From contig CBDFHF010000003.1 in NCBI GenBank assembly GCA_965247565.1, positions 1,736,001-1,800,000 on the forward strand: a stretch of DNA of 64,000 nt, written 5' to 3'. Positions within the stretch are counted from its first letter, which is position 1. Each line of letters begins with the position of its first letter. The notes under the pieces were generated by a model that was given only the letters and a program-made list of their open reading frames with translations, ran no database searches and was not told the DNA's origin. Below are positions 34,775 to 44,061 of this stretch, in pieces. The position numbers and the translations under genes are program-made. Source of the stretch: CBDFHF01 sp965247565 (GTDB lineage: Bacteria > Pseudomonadota > Gammaproteobacteria > Methylococcales > Methylomonadaceae).

Positions 34775-34790
34775 TGGCATTGCAATTGCT
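34775..34790 (+). promoter_or_regulatory. sigma-54 (-24/-12) promoter facing the porin gene
   Basis: TGGCATTGCAATTGCT matches TGGCAY-N5-TTGCW with the GG and GC pairs exactly 10 bases apart. Transcription would start near 34801, 41 bases before the ATG at 34842. Confidence 0.82.
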
Positions 34791-34841
34791 ATCTATACTG
34801 ATAGGCGCAAGCCATTAGATTAACTAACGAGGATAATTAAC

Positions 34842-36122
34842 ATGAAAACCTATCAACACCCTGATCGTTTAACTCTTAAACCTTTGGTACTAGGAATAGC
34901 TTTAGCATCAGTATTCGGCTCCGCACAGGCTAAAAGCCTTACCGAAGCAAGTACCCTACTGGAAGCCGTTGGCGATCCAAACGGAAGCTCACTCATGAAG
35001 AATATGGGCTTAAAAATAGGTGGGTGGGCAAACGCCGGCGTTACCTACAACGCCGCCGCCCCTGATAATAACTTCAACGGTCCGGTCACCTTCGCAGATC
35101 GTTCGGCTGAATTCCAGTTAAATCAGTTAAATCTATTCGTACAACGCGCCGTAGCCACTGAAGGTAGTTCGTGGGATTTTGGTGGACGTTTTGACATCAT
35201 GTTCGGAACAGATGCTTTTTTTACTCAGGCTTATGGTGTGCCAGGTGCCGAACTTGGTACAGGTCAGACTTTAGATCGCGGTTCTTGGGATTTAAAATTG
35301 ATCAACGAGCGTTTTTATAATTTAGCTATCCCTCAAGCTTACGCGGAAGCTTACGTACCTATAGGTAATGGTTTGAATCTTAAGCTGGGACATTTTTACA
35401 CGCCTATCGGTTACGAAACTGTTCCTGCGCCTGACAACCTATTTTACACTCACGCTTACACCATGCAGTTTGGCGAACCGTTTACCCATACTGGACTTAT
35501 GGCCAATTACGCGATTGACTCTCACTGGTCTGTCATGGGCGGCGTGGTAACTGGTAGCGCTACCGGTGGTTGGGATGGAAGCTGGGACCAACAATTAGGC
35601 AACTGGGCTGGCTTAATGGGAGCAACATGGGCGAATGCAGACAGCGGCACATCATTAAACATTAGCGGTACTTATGGCGGCAGATCAGAAATCAGTAGCG
35701 AAGATTGGAGTATGTATAGCATAGTGTTAAAACAAAATATCGGTGACAAATTCCACTTGGTATTACAACATGACCATGGCTTTGCAGACCAAATATTAAC
35801 AGCCAAAGGACTTGAGGACGCCGAGTGGTATGGGGTTAACACCCATTTAACCTACGATGTCAAAGATAACCTGGTCGCAGGGATCCGTGCCGAATGGTTT
35901 AGAGATCAGAATGGCGCTCGGGTTTGTTACCCAGCCCGAACTACCTGTCCTGGCATAGCCAGTTCATACTATGAATTGACAGCAGGCGTTACCTGGAAAC
36001 CAGTCCCTTGGCTAAATGTTCGCCCGAATGTCCGATATGACTGGGCGGACGGCAATCGGCCTTATGGTAACAATAAGCAAGATCAATTTTTGTTTTCTAC
36101 TGACTTCACCGTTAATTTCTAG
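34842..36122 (+). CDS. outer-membrane beta-barrel porin (BBP2/OmpL-like)
   Basis: A 426-residue secreted protein with a signal peptide (about 1-30, ending AQA) and a beta-barrel body ending in the aromatic FSTDFTVNF. It carries the features of the BBP2 (putative beta-barrel porin-2) family: LKIGGWANAGVTYN near 47, FGGRFDIMFGTDAFFT, GLNLKLGHFYTPIGYE, TGLMANYAIDSHWSVMGGVV. Substrate is unknown. Sitting opposite glnA and under a sigma-54 promoter with NtrC-like sites, it is probably used when nitrogen is limited, e.g. for uptake of small nitrogen compounds; that is inference. Confidence 0.85.
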   Translation: MKTYQHPDRLTLKPLVLGIALASVFGSAQAKSLTEASTLLEAVGDPNGSSLMKNMGLKIGGWANAGVTYNAAAPDNNFNGPVTFADRSAEFQLNQLNLFVQRAVATEGSSWDFGGRFDIMFGTDAFFTQAYGVPGAELGTGQTLDRGSWDLKLINERFYNLAIPQAYAEAYVPIGNGLNLKLGHFYTPIGYETVPAPDNLFYTHAYTMQFGEPFTHTGLMANYAIDSHWSVMGGVVTGSATGGWDGSWDQQLGNWAGLMGATWANADSGTSLNISGTYGGRSEISSEDWSMYSIVLKQNIGDKFHLVLQHDHGFADQILTAKGLEDAEWYGVNTHLTYDVKDNLVAGIRAEWFRDQNGARVCYPARTTCPGIASSYYELTAGVTWKPVPWLNVRPNVRYDWADGNRPYGNNKQDQFLFSTDFTVNF

Positions 36123-36150
36123 ATCTTCTTTAAGAAAAACACTGTTGATG

Positions 36151-36178
36151 AAAATGCGCCTGCGGGCGCATTTTTTTT
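36151..36178 (+). terminator. terminator after the porin gene
   Basis: AAAATGCGCC and GGGCGCATTTT form a 10-bp stem around TGC, followed by eight T. It lies 28 bp past the porin stop. Confidence 0.9.
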
Positions 36179-36355
36179 GTATGTCATGGCTGATAAGGTT
36201 TCGCAATCTTCGAATATTACCCTGCTAGCTAAATAAACCAAGGCAGCACTTTCAGGCAGCCGCTCAAACGCGGCGGATTCCCCGTATTTTCAGTAGTATC
36301 TAAGCTATAATGCGCCATCATTACTGATTGTTAAATTAATCTAAAGGAGTTTTGC

Positions 36356-36922
36356 GTGGCAAAAGCGAGCGAACTAAAAAGAGGCATGGTGGTTGAAATT
36401 AATGGTGTACCGCATGTGGTTAAGCAGGTCGATGCTAAAAGTCCGTCGTCTCGAGGTGCATCTACGCTTTATAAAATCCGCTTTAATAATCTGAAAACCG
36501 GGCAAAAGTTGGACGAATCTTTAAAGGGGGACGATTTTTTTAAAGACGCCGACTGTGTGCGTGCCAAAGTGCAATATTCTTATAAAGACGGCGATAACTT
36601 CATCTTCATGAATATGGAAGATTACACGCAATACAGCTTATCCGGTGATGAGTTGGAAGACAAGATTGAGTATTTGACCGAAGGCTTAGAGGGCATTGTT
36701 GCTTTATTGATAGACGATGCAATTTTAGGCATTGAGCTGCCTAGCTCTGTCATTTTGCCGATTGTGGAAACAGCCCCCAGTATCAAAGGTGCTACTGCGT
36801 CAGGGCGCACCAAAACAGCGCGATTGTCGACGGGAGTGGAAGTGCAGGTTCCAGAATATCTGGAAACCGATGAGTTAATTAAGGTCAACACCGAAACAGG
36901 CAAGTATATGTCCAGGGCTTAA
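36356..36922 (+). CDS. efpL: elongation factor P-like protein EfpL (YeiP)
   Basis: A 188-residue three-domain tRNA-mimic protein. It aligns with E. coli YeiP/EfpL rather than EF-P: the tip loop is VDAKSPSSRGASTLYK, with Arg in place of the modified Lys of EF-P. GDDFFKDAD, FIFMNMEDYTQY and the C-terminal LSTGVEVQVPEYL follow. EfpL helps ribosomes through selected proline and other difficult motifs. The start is GTG at 36356 with AAGGAG 8 bases upstream; a TATAAT box at 36306-36311 is a plausible -10. rlmG follows by 16 bp. Confidence 0.9.
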   Translation: MAKASELKRGMVVEINGVPHVVKQVDAKSPSSRGASTLYKIRFNNLKTGQKLDESLKGDDFFKDADCVRAKVQYSYKDGDNFIFMNMEDYTQYSLSGDELEDKIEYLTEGLEGIVALLIDDAILGIELPSSVILPIVETAPSIKGATASGRTKTARLSTGVEVQVPEYLETDELIKVNTETGKYMSRA

Positions 36923-36938
36923 GGCCCTTCGGTTGACG

Positions 36939-38111
36939 ATGGAATCTATTCTGACAGTCGGGCAGGGATCGTTTTTACTGCACCGGGTGCCGAAACGCCC
37001 CAGGGAATTGTTGAGAGCTTGGGATGCCGCTGATGAATATATTCTAGATTATTTTGCCTATGAGTTAATGCCGGCAACCGATGTGCGTTTGTTGATAATG
37101 AACGATAACTTTGGTGCTTTGGCGGTTGCGCTTCATGGCTTAAGTCCGCAGACTGTATCTGATTCTTATCTATCACAGCAAGCAACGCGATTGAATTTGA
37201 TCGCTAATGATTTACCTGGACCATATGTTACTTTTTCAACAAGCCTTGATGCGCTGGATGGCTATTTTGATTTGGTGCTCATTAAAGTCCCAAAAACACT
37301 AGCCTTATTAGAAGATGAATTAATTCGGCTACGATCGCATTTAACACCAAACAGCATTATTATCGTGGCGGGCATGGTCAAAACGTTGCCGTCATCAGTT
37401 TGGGCGCTGTTGGAGCGATTGGTTGGCGAAACCACCACCGCTTTGGCCAAGAAAAAAGCCCGGTTGATTTTTGTGACATTTAATCCCAATTTGCCCACGC
37501 CGTGCAGCCCTTATCCTGTCCAGTATCGTCTTGAAAATACAGATTACGTGCTTATAAATCATGCGAATGTGTTTTCACGGGATAGTCTTGATATAGGAAC
37601 CCGGTTTTTTCTTAAACATATTCCTGTTCGAGCTGAAGCGCGCGATATTATTGACTTAGGTTGTGGTAATGGCGTAGTGGGCTTGTTAGCAGCACAGCTT
37701 AATCCAGCGGCAAGATTATACTTTGTTGATGAGTCGTTTATGGCCGTGGCATCAGCTAAAGAAAACTTCTACCGCGCTTTCGGACAGGCTCGTGCTGCAA
37801 ATTTTGTTGTGGGTGATGGTTTGGTAGGTTTTGCGGAGCAAACCGCTGATCTCATTCTTTGTAATCCCCCGTTTCATCAACAAAATACGGTAGGGGATCA
37901 ACTGGCTGTCAATATGTTTAGACAGTCTTATAAGGTGTTGCGGCAGAGTGGTGAGCTATGGGTGATTGGAAATAGACATCTAGCTTATCAGTTCGATCTT
38001 AAGCGGTTATTTGGGAATTGTGTAACTGTGGCGAGCAACGCCAAGTTTGTTATTTTGATGGCGCAAAAGCTGATTGCCGTAAATTCAGGCAAAAAAAATC
38101 CCGGCTTTTAA
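36939..38111 (+). CDS. rlmG: 23S rRNA (guanine-1835 N2)-methyltransferase
   Basis: A 390-residue enzyme with two related methyltransferase-like domains; the N-terminal one is inactive, and the C-terminal one holds IDLGCGNGVVGLLA (about 236) and the target-base motif LCNPPFHQQ (about 310). RLIFVTFNPN, NHANVFSRDSLDIGTRFFLKHIP and FVDESFMAVASAKEN match RlmG. It methylates the 23S rRNA base G1835. The ATG at 36939 is chosen over a TTG six bases before it. It shares a transcript with efpL. Confidence 0.88.
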   Translation: MESILTVGQGSFLLHRVPKRPRELLRAWDAADEYILDYFAYELMPATDVRLLIMNDNFGALAVALHGLSPQTVSDSYLSQQATRLNLIANDLPGPYVTFSTSLDALDGYFDLVLIKVPKTLALLEDELIRLRSHLTPNSIIIVAGMVKTLPSSVWALLERLVGETTTALAKKKARLIFVTFNPNLPTPCSPYPVQYRLENTDYVLINHANVFSRDSLDIGTRFFLKHIPVRAEARDIIDLGCGNGVVGLLAAQLNPAARLYFVDESFMAVASAKENFYRAFGQARAANFVVGDGLVGFAEQTADLILCNPPFHQQNTVGDQLAVNMFRQSYKVLRQSGELWVIGNRHLAYQFDLKRLFGNCVTVASNAKFVILMAQKLIAVNSGKKNPGF

Positions 38112-38176
38112 GGGCCGGGATAAGGTGTTAAACAACAGACCATGAGGAGTCATTGTTTATCCAGGAGAGGTAAAAC

Positions 38177-38329
38177 TTAACCAAGCATTTTACGGCTTAA
38201 GAACATGTTGCTGAAAATAGCAGCCGATGCAAATAAAACAGTTGAAACGATGAATTCGCCGGAAATAAAGCCGAATATACCGACTATAAATAATATTCCG
38301 ATAAATACATCTTTTTGAAAAGCAGACAT
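38177..38329 (-). CDS. small two-span membrane protein, unknown
   Basis: A 50-residue protein, MSAFQKDVFIGILFIVGIFG then IVSTVLFASAAIFSN and the basic end SRKMLG. Two hydrophobic segments and nothing else. AAGGA precedes the ATG at 38329, whereas upstream in-frame ATG codons lack one, so 50 residues is the likely size. I do not recognise a family. It is alone between rlmG and the repeat-bearing gap. Confidence 0.6.
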   Translation of the reverse strand: MSAFQKDVFIGILFIVGIFGFISGEFIVSTVLFASAAIFSNMFLSRKMLG

Positions 38330-38583
38330 TTTGTGATCCTTGAGGTGGATTAATAAATAAAAAGGTTTAACCTGAGTGATACTATACAATTGTCTCGTTT
38401 GGTTGACAACGTGGCGATTTATTAATGAATAGTTTCTTTTATGGAAATAGTAATTTGTAAATATTCAGCTACCGTTATAACAACGCAGTATTTGTTGTTG
38501 ATAAGACAGGTTGTCGATTAACGCGGTAAGTTGGGTTAGCGTATCTCGATATTGGGTGTTTTGTAGGTTGGCGCTGACGTAAG

Positions 38584-38620
38584 GAAGCCCAACAATTCGA
38601 AGCCGAAATTGTTGGGCTTC
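38584..38620. repeat. long inverted repeat GAAGCCCAACAATT, REP-like
   Basis: GAAGCCCAACAATT and AATTGTTGGGCTTC are exact inverted copies around CGAAGCCGA. The left part of the arm reappears at 16869. TTTTGTAGGTTGGCGCTGAC just before it (38560-38580) also has the look of a dispersed element. It lies close to the 3' end of the DUF11 gene on the minus strand and may double as its terminator. Confidence 0.6.
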
Positions 38621-38645
38621 ACGCTGTTCAGCTCAATCTACTGCA

Positions 38646-40160
38646 CTAATTAACAGTAGTTGATTCGCTAGGTGAAACCAGCTTATAGCTTTTCTTTTTC
38701 TTGCTACCCGCTTTCAGCATTTTGTAGGTAATGAATGCCGAATTTTTTACCGGCCCGGGTTTCTTTCGGGTGACGGTAAAGGTAGCGGTCACATTAGCGC
38801 CGGATGCCACGGTGCCAAAGTTGCACACTACCTTTGTTTTGCCTTTGCATTTTCCCTGGCTGGAAATCATCGACACCAGCTTGGATTTTTTCGGCAAGGT
38901 ATCGGTCAGTTTTACGCTGGTGGCGACAGACGCCGCATAGTTGGTAAAAGAGACTGTATAGCTGAACGGCTGGCCTGTCTGTACTGGGTCTGCGGATTCG
39001 GCATTGCTTACGATGGGTTCGGTGCCGGAAGAAGAACCGCCACTGCCGTTGCCTCCCGTATTACCGCCGTCTCCGCCATTACCCACAAAGGCCGGCATCG
39101 TACCGACTGCTAAAAGTCGTGCCTTGTAAATAAACGGCCCTAGGTTTTGATCCAGGAAATTGCTGATCAAGCTACGGTTACCCGTGTTCAGGTCAATGGA
39201 ATAAATCCCACCTAGGCTTGCCGTTCCTCCGTCATCCAATAAAATAATTCTTCCATTGCCATCCCAGGCTATCCCTTTTGGACTTTCGATGAGCGGTCCC
39301 TGGGTCGGGTTGCGATAGTCAGTTATATCTTCCTTCGGGTTTTGTGCACTTGTACTGTCATTAACTTTCCACAAACGCCCGAATCCGCCAGAGGTGCCGC
39401 CGGTGGCACCGAAAAGATCGTCGGTAGAGTTCAGCAAGTGGTACGGAGTATTATCAATAAGACTGGAATACTCCGTACTAGATTTTATGCGTGTGCGTAT
39501 TCCTGTATTTGGATCGAATTGTATTAAGCCAGTATGAGAAGTACCCCAAAATCTTCCACTTGGGTCCATTCCCCAAAAATATTCGAACGTCGGCCCTTGG
39601 CTGGTGATAGTGTCATCGCTAAGGGTAAATCGTTGGCCTGTTACAGGGTTGATCGAGAATACTTTCTGGTAGTTCGTCCCCACCAGGATTTGGTTTGTCG
39701 GTGTGACCGCTATTGTGACTACTGAATTGACAATAGGGCCGGATTTAATGTCCTCCAGAGAGCTTATTAGCCGACGCGATCCATCGGTGGGGGAAATTTT
39801 GTAGATACGTTCGTAGTCGCCAAGTACCCTGTTCTGATACGAAGAAACGTATATGTCTCCAGAAGGAGCAATAGCTAACCGATTCCAACCTGTACCGCTT
39901 CGATCCGAAGATAATTGAGGAGGGGAATGACTTGCTGCATCAACATCAGCTTGGGTGTACGCACTAAGCAAAGTACGTTTGCCAGTAACTAAATCTACCC
40001 TGTAAGCGGCGTCACAGTCGGCGTTTTCACACCAGCTTCCAATTACCACTGCTTCCTCTGCGTGTGTAAGGGGGGGGCTAACCGAACCCGCCATTGCCAG
40101 AATCAGTGCTGGAATTAGGCTTGTTATTGGATGGGGTTTAATGGTTACAGGTCGGGTCAT
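38646..40160 (-). CDS. exported beta-propeller/DUF11 repeat protein
   Basis: A 504-residue exported protein. The signal peptide covers roughly residues 1-34 (ending THAEE). Residues 40-350 contain repeated WxLxxx/GDIYVSSYQNRV, TNQILVGTNYQKVFSINPVTG, DGNGRIILLDDGGTASLGGIYSIDLNTG segments, a beta-propeller of the NHL/SMP-30 kind. A Gly/Ser-rich spacer (about 365-382) leads to a DUF11 (conserved repeat) domain: SNAESADPVQTGQPFSYTVSFTNY...SVKLTDTLPKKSKLVS. The C-terminus is lysine-rich with no sorting motif. Function is unknown; an extracellular adhesion or surface role is inference. Confidence 0.75.
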   Translation of the reverse strand: MTRPVTIKPHPITSLIPALILAMAGSVSPPLTHAEEAVVIGSWCENADCDAAYRVDLVTGKRTLLSAYTQADVDAASHSPPQLSSDRSGTGWNRLAIAPSGDIYVSSYQNRVLGDYERIYKISPTDGSRRLISSLEDIKSGPIVNSVVTIAVTPTNQILVGTNYQKVFSINPVTGQRFTLSDDTITSQGPTFEYFWGMDPSGRFWGTSHTGLIQFDPNTGIRTRIKSSTEYSSLIDNTPYHLLNSTDDLFGATGGTSGGFGRLWKVNDSTSAQNPKEDITDYRNPTQGPLIESPKGIAWDGNGRIILLDDGGTASLGGIYSIDLNTGNRSLISNFLDQNLGPFIYKARLLAVGTMPAFVGNGGDGGNTGGNGSGGSSSGTEPIVSNAESADPVQTGQPFSYTVSFTNYAASVATSVKLTDTLPKKSKLVSMISSQGKCKGKTKVVCNFGTVASGANVTATFTVTRKKPGPVKNSAFITYKMLKAGSKKKKSYKLVSPSESTTVN

Positions 40161-40633
40161 GGTTAACTTCCTTTGTAGAATTTTAATTGGATTATTGATT
40201 GGAATTATACGGGGTATTGATCACGCTGGGCGAATCCTATAGCAATCCATTGGGTTAAGCAAACAAGCGAGCACTCGCTATCCCAACACCGAAATCAATG
40301 TAAATAATAAAACTTGGGTAGATGCTTTGTGAAGAAGTGTCAGATGTTATTCAAAAAGATCACTTGAGCATCCTCTTATCTGTGCGAATACTACCCAAAT
40401 TTAGGTGTAATTAGTCAGCGTTTTTTTTCACAAGGCGCTTGATTTTTCTGTTATTTCCACCGCCGGGGCGACTGCAAGGACAGATTATTGCTCCTGCATT
40501 ATCTGCATTCACCACATCCATGTGGCTCATGCAGTAGGTAGTGCAATGCAGCGAGCAATTGCCGAGAAATCTTTTAAGCGCTGGAACTTGGAGGGCTTAA
40601 GATTCCGCGCTGCGCTCGGAATGACAAGAGGCG
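40161..40633. repeat. intergenic gap of 473 bp with a REP-like hairpin
   Basis: No gene was seen. TTCCGCGCTGCGCTCGGAA at 40603-40621 is a hairpin repeat typical of scattered REP-type elements; it lies 13 bp past the trpD2-like stop and could also stop transcription from that side. The rest of the gap holds no feature I can support. Confidence 0.5.
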
Positions 40634-41656
40634 CTAATAGTTAAATTTATGCCTATTCCTTGCGTTCCAGTAGTCTGTGGCCAATTCATGGGCTTGCTGT
40701 TGACTTTGGGCTTTACCTAAAAGCTTGAGTGCGACTGCAGCCGTGCCGATGATGGAAGCTTCGGCAAATTCATCGGTGCTGGTGCCTTGCCAGATTAAAG
40801 CCAGCTGTTTGGGGTCTAGCTGTTCTGCTTTGACATGGCGATGGGTGAATAATGCAGGCCAGTTTTCGTCAGATAATTCACCATCATGGACACTTTGTAT
40901 TAGGCAATCCATATCCGGGTTGCGCTCAGTTTCACCTCCTTCACCTTTTAAAACTGCCATGTGGGCTTGCTGCAAAAGGGCGGCGGCTTGTTGATGAACG
41001 GGGCGATAGCCAGGGTGAAAGATGCCTTGTATGCTGTGCGGCGCATTAAATGGATTGAGCAATCTGACTAGCGTATGCACTGGCGAGCGTAAGCCCAGAA
41101 GGGGGCGTAATTCGATGATGTCATGCAGCTTAGGGCAGAAGTGTTGCAGGGAGAGGTAACCGAATTGGTGTTGTTGCAAGTGCTGGACGGCTTCCGATAT
41201 AGAGGTGGCTGGCTTTAACCCTAAAAAACTGAGTACGTCTTGGGTATACAATCTGCCTGCCGTATGACCCTCAGAGCCGTGCATAAATACGGTAATGCCA
41301 TTTTCTGCCAGTAATAACGCGGATAATAAAAACCAGGGCAAGTGACGGCGTTTGCCCGCATAAGAAGACCAGTCCAGATCCACATTGGCTTGGTATAGGT
41401 CGAGCTTGAAAGTTTCTCGCGCCGCTTGTACAAAACCGGCTAATTCTTCCGGCGTTTCTTCCTTAACCCGCATTAGCATTAAGAAAGCGCCAAGTTGAAT
41501 AGGCTGAACCTGCTCCGTCAAGATCATCAACATGGCTTGATAGGCTTCGTCTTGGGTTAAAGGCCTTGAGCCTTTTTTACCTTTACCCAAAATGCGGATG
41601 TATTCGGCAAACGGATGCTCAGGGCTAGGCGTGTGTTCGTGATGCCTTGTGGTCAT
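40634..41656 (-). CDS. ybiB: TrpD2/YbiB glycosyltransferase-fold protein
   Basis: A 340-residue homologue of anthranilate phosphoribosyltransferase. FAEYIRILGKGKKGSRPLTQDEAYQAM and LGAFLMLMRVKEETPEELAGFVQA match the YbiB (TrpD2) group rather than TrpD; the substrate-binding residues of TrpD (the GTGGD and KHGN motifs) are absent or altered. E. coli YbiB binds nucleic acids and belongs to the DNA-damage response. Start ATG overlaps the end of cyoE by 4 bases on the same strand, so both may share a transcript. Confidence 0.8.
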   Translation of the reverse strand: MTTRHHEHTPSPEHPFAEYIRILGKGKKGSRPLTQDEAYQAMLMILTEQVQPIQLGAFLMLMRVKEETPEELAGFVQAARETFKLDLYQANVDLDWSSYAGKRRHLPWFLLSALLLAENGITVFMHGSEGHTAGRLYTQDVLSFLGLKPATSISEAVQHLQQHQFGYLSLQHFCPKLHDIIELRPLLGLRSPVHTLVRLLNPFNAPHSIQGIFHPGYRPVHQQAAALLQQAHMAVLKGEGGETERNPDMDCLIQSVHDGELSDENWPALFTHRHVKAEQLDPKQLALIWQGTSTDEFAEASIIGTAAVALKLLGKAQSQQQAHELATDYWNARNRHKFNY

Positions 41657-42558
41657 AGTGTGATTTTAAAATAATGGTCAATTAATAAGGCTGCAAACAG
41701 CACACTGATGTAGACGATCGAATACCAAAAGGTTTGCCGAGCGGTTTTACTTTCGCCGGTGCGCATCATTAGCACAGCAAAATAGATAAAACCAAGATCT
41801 AAAGGCAGTACAGTAGCCAGATAAATAAGCCCACTCATGCCGGTTACCCAAGGTAATACCGTCACAACCGTTAAGGCGATGGTATAAAGCAGAATTTGTA
41901 AGCGAGTATAGGGGATACCGTGTGTAACGGGTAACATCCGGATGCCGTATTTTTCAAAGGCCACTTTGTAACCCTCAATTCTGACGATCGCTAAAGGCCA
42001 GAAATGCGGGGGTGTCCAAACAAAAATAATCAACGTTAGCAATAAAGCATGCGGATCGATGGTGCCGGTTATTGCACTCCAGCCTAGTAATGGCGGTGTG
42101 GCGCCAAAAATACCACCAACTACGATGCCCTGAGACGTTAGCCGTTTTAAATAATGGGTGTAAATAAACGCATAGCCAAACAATGAAACAAAAGTGAGCG
42201 CGGCAGTTAACCAATTAACGCTGACAATTAATATCAACATGGCAACGACGCCCAGTACTGATGCGAAGGTGATGACTTGCTTAGGTGTCAAATAGTTTTT
42301 GGGTAATGGTCGGTCGACATTAAACCAAAGATCCTCGTCGATGTTTCTATCGATGAAATGGTTAATAGCGGCAGCGGAGGCCGCCGCAAAAGCGATACCC
42401 ATGCTGCCGAAAATCACTTTATCGATTGGCGGAATACCGGGTACAGCCAACAACATGCCGACAATGGCGGTAAATAACATCTCCGCAACCACGTTGGGCT
42501 TACATAGATCAAGATAGCATTTCCATGCAGGTGGGCGGGGAGGGGAGTCACTCATCAT
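41653..42558 (-). CDS. cyoE: protoheme IX farnesyltransferase
   Basis: A 301-residue inner-membrane prenyltransferase adding a farnesyl group to haem b, giving haem O for terminal oxidases. About nine membrane segments are visible. The prenyl-diphosphate site appears as AAAINHFIDRNIDEDLWFNVDRPLP; the D-x-x-x-D is kept, whereas the typical MxRT before RPL is replaced by LWFNVD. HTPPHFW reads here as WTPPHFWPLAIVR, and YKVAFEKYGIRMLPVTHG is conserved. No oxidase subunit genes lie next to it. It overlaps ybiB. Confidence 0.9.
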   Translation of the reverse strand: MMSDSPPRPPAWKCYLDLCKPNVVAEMLFTAIVGMLLAVPGIPPIDKVIFGSMGIAFAAASAAAINHFIDRNIDEDLWFNVDRPLPKNYLTPKQVITFASVLGVVAMLILIVSVNWLTAALTFVSLFGYAFIYTHYLKRLTSQGIVVGGIFGATPPLLGWSAITGTIDPHALLLTLIIFVWTPPHFWPLAIVRIEGYKVAFEKYGIRMLPVTHGIPYTRLQILLYTIALTVVTVLPWVTGMSGLIYLATVLPLDLGFIYFAVLMMRTGESKTARQTFWYSIVYISVLFAALLIDHYFKITL

Positions 42559-42660
42559 GGTTTAATAAATTCCAACTTTTTGTTTATTGTATAGAATACC
42601 GTGAACCATTGATTATTGAAACAGTCCGAACCGCTAACATTTTTATCAAATGAGGGAGTT

Positions 42661-44061
42661 ATGAAGAATCGATTATTATTCGCGGCATTACTAGGGTTGC
42701 CGGCATTTTCTGTCAATGCGGCAACACCGGTGACTGAGCATATTTTGGGAAACGGGCTTAAAGTATTGGTTAAAGAAGATCATCGTTCACCGGTGGTTGT
42801 TTCTCAGGTTTGGTACAAAGTCGGCTCCAGCTATGAGCCTGGTGGTATTACCGGGGTTTCGCACATGTTGGAACACATGATGTTTAAAGGCACAGACAAA
42901 CATGCGGCGGGTGAGTTTTCCAGAATTATCGCGGAAAATGGCGGTGATGAGAACGCGTTCACTGGCCAAGATTACACCGCGTATTTTCAAACTATGGAAT
43001 CGTCACGATTAGCAGTCAGTTTTGAATTGGAAGCTGATCGGATGCGCAATTTGCATTTGTTACCCGAAGAGTTGAAAAAAGAACTGGAAGTGGTGACGGA
43101 AGAGCGTCGTATGCGAACCGATGACAATCCTCAGGCGAAAATGCAAGAGCATTTTAATGCAATGGCTTATAGCAATAGCCCTTATAAAAATCCAGTTATT
43201 GGCTGGCCTGCCGATATTGCTAACTACAAAGTAGAAGATTTACAAGCTTGGTATCAACGCTGGTATGCGCCTAATAATGCGACTTTAGTCGTAGTTGGAG
43301 ATGTGCAACCGCAAGCGGTGTTTGATTTAGCAGAAAAATACTTTGCTACCCTCAAACCCAGCGATATAAAGCCGATAAAACCACAATCGGAGGTGGAACA
43401 ACTCGGTGTGCGTAAAATGACCATTAAATTACCAGCCAAACTACCCTCCATTGTCATGGGTTATAAGGTGCCGGTGTTGAAATCGGCTGAACAAGAATGG
43501 GAAGCTTACGCGCTAGAAGTGTTAGCAGGTATCTTGGATGGTGGCGGCAGTGCCAGACTGTCCTCTAACTTAGTGCGCGGCAAGCAAGTTGCTGTAGCGG
43601 CTGGCGCTGGCTATGGATTAACGTCAAGGCTACCGGATTTGTTCGAGTTAGAAGCAACCCCAGCTGAGGGTAAAACTGTTTGGGACATGGAAGCCGCTTT
43701 AAAAGCCGAGATCATCAAGTTACAACGTGAATTAGTCAGCAGTGACGAGCTGCAACGCATTAAGGCTCAGGTACTAGCTAGTGCTGTTTATGAACGCGAT
43801 TCCAATTTCTATCAAGCCATGCAAATCGGTATGTTAGAAACTGTTGGTTTAGGATGGCAAAAGATGGACGAGTATGTCGATAAAGTTAATAAGGTGACTG
43901 CTCAACAGATTCGCGACGTGGCGCGTAAGTATCTAATTGAAGATCATTTGAGTGTAGCGTACTTAGAACCACAAGCTATTGATTCAGGTAAAACCACTAA
44001 ATCCCCTCGACAAGCACCAGCGCCTGGGCAACATGGACACAAAACATTAGGAGATAGATAA
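42661..44061 (+). CDS. M16 family zinc metalloprotease, active partner
   Basis: A 466-residue periplasmic pitrilysin-family peptidase with a signal peptide (about 1-20, ending VNA). The inverted zinc motif HxxEH is in SHMLEHMMFKGT (about 66-77), and the distal Glu lies in ELEVVTEERRMRTDDNP. Its start ATG at 42661 is preceded by GAGGGAG. The adjacent, overlapping gene encodes the non-catalytic partner, the usual two-subunit arrangement. Substrates are unknown. Confidence 0.92.
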   Translation: MKNRLLFAALLGLPAFSVNAATPVTEHILGNGLKVLVKEDHRSPVVVSQVWYKVGSSYEPGGITGVSHMLEHMMFKGTDKHAAGEFSRIIAENGGDENAFTGQDYTAYFQTMESSRLAVSFELEADRMRNLHLLPEELKKELEVVTEERRMRTDDNPQAKMQEHFNAMAYSNSPYKNPVIGWPADIANYKVEDLQAWYQRWYAPNNATLVVVGDVQPQAVFDLAEKYFATLKPSDIKPIKPQSEVEQLGVRKMTIKLPAKLPSIVMGYKVPVLKSAEQEWEAYALEVLAGILDGGGSARLSSNLVRGKQVAVAAGAGYGLTSRLPDLFELEATPAEGKTVWDMEAALKAEIIKLQRELVSSDELQRIKAQVLASAVYERDSNFYQAMQIGMLETVGLGWQKMDEYVDKVNKVTAQQIRDVARKYLIEDHLSVAYLEPQAIDSGKTTKSPRQAPAPGQHGHKTLGDR

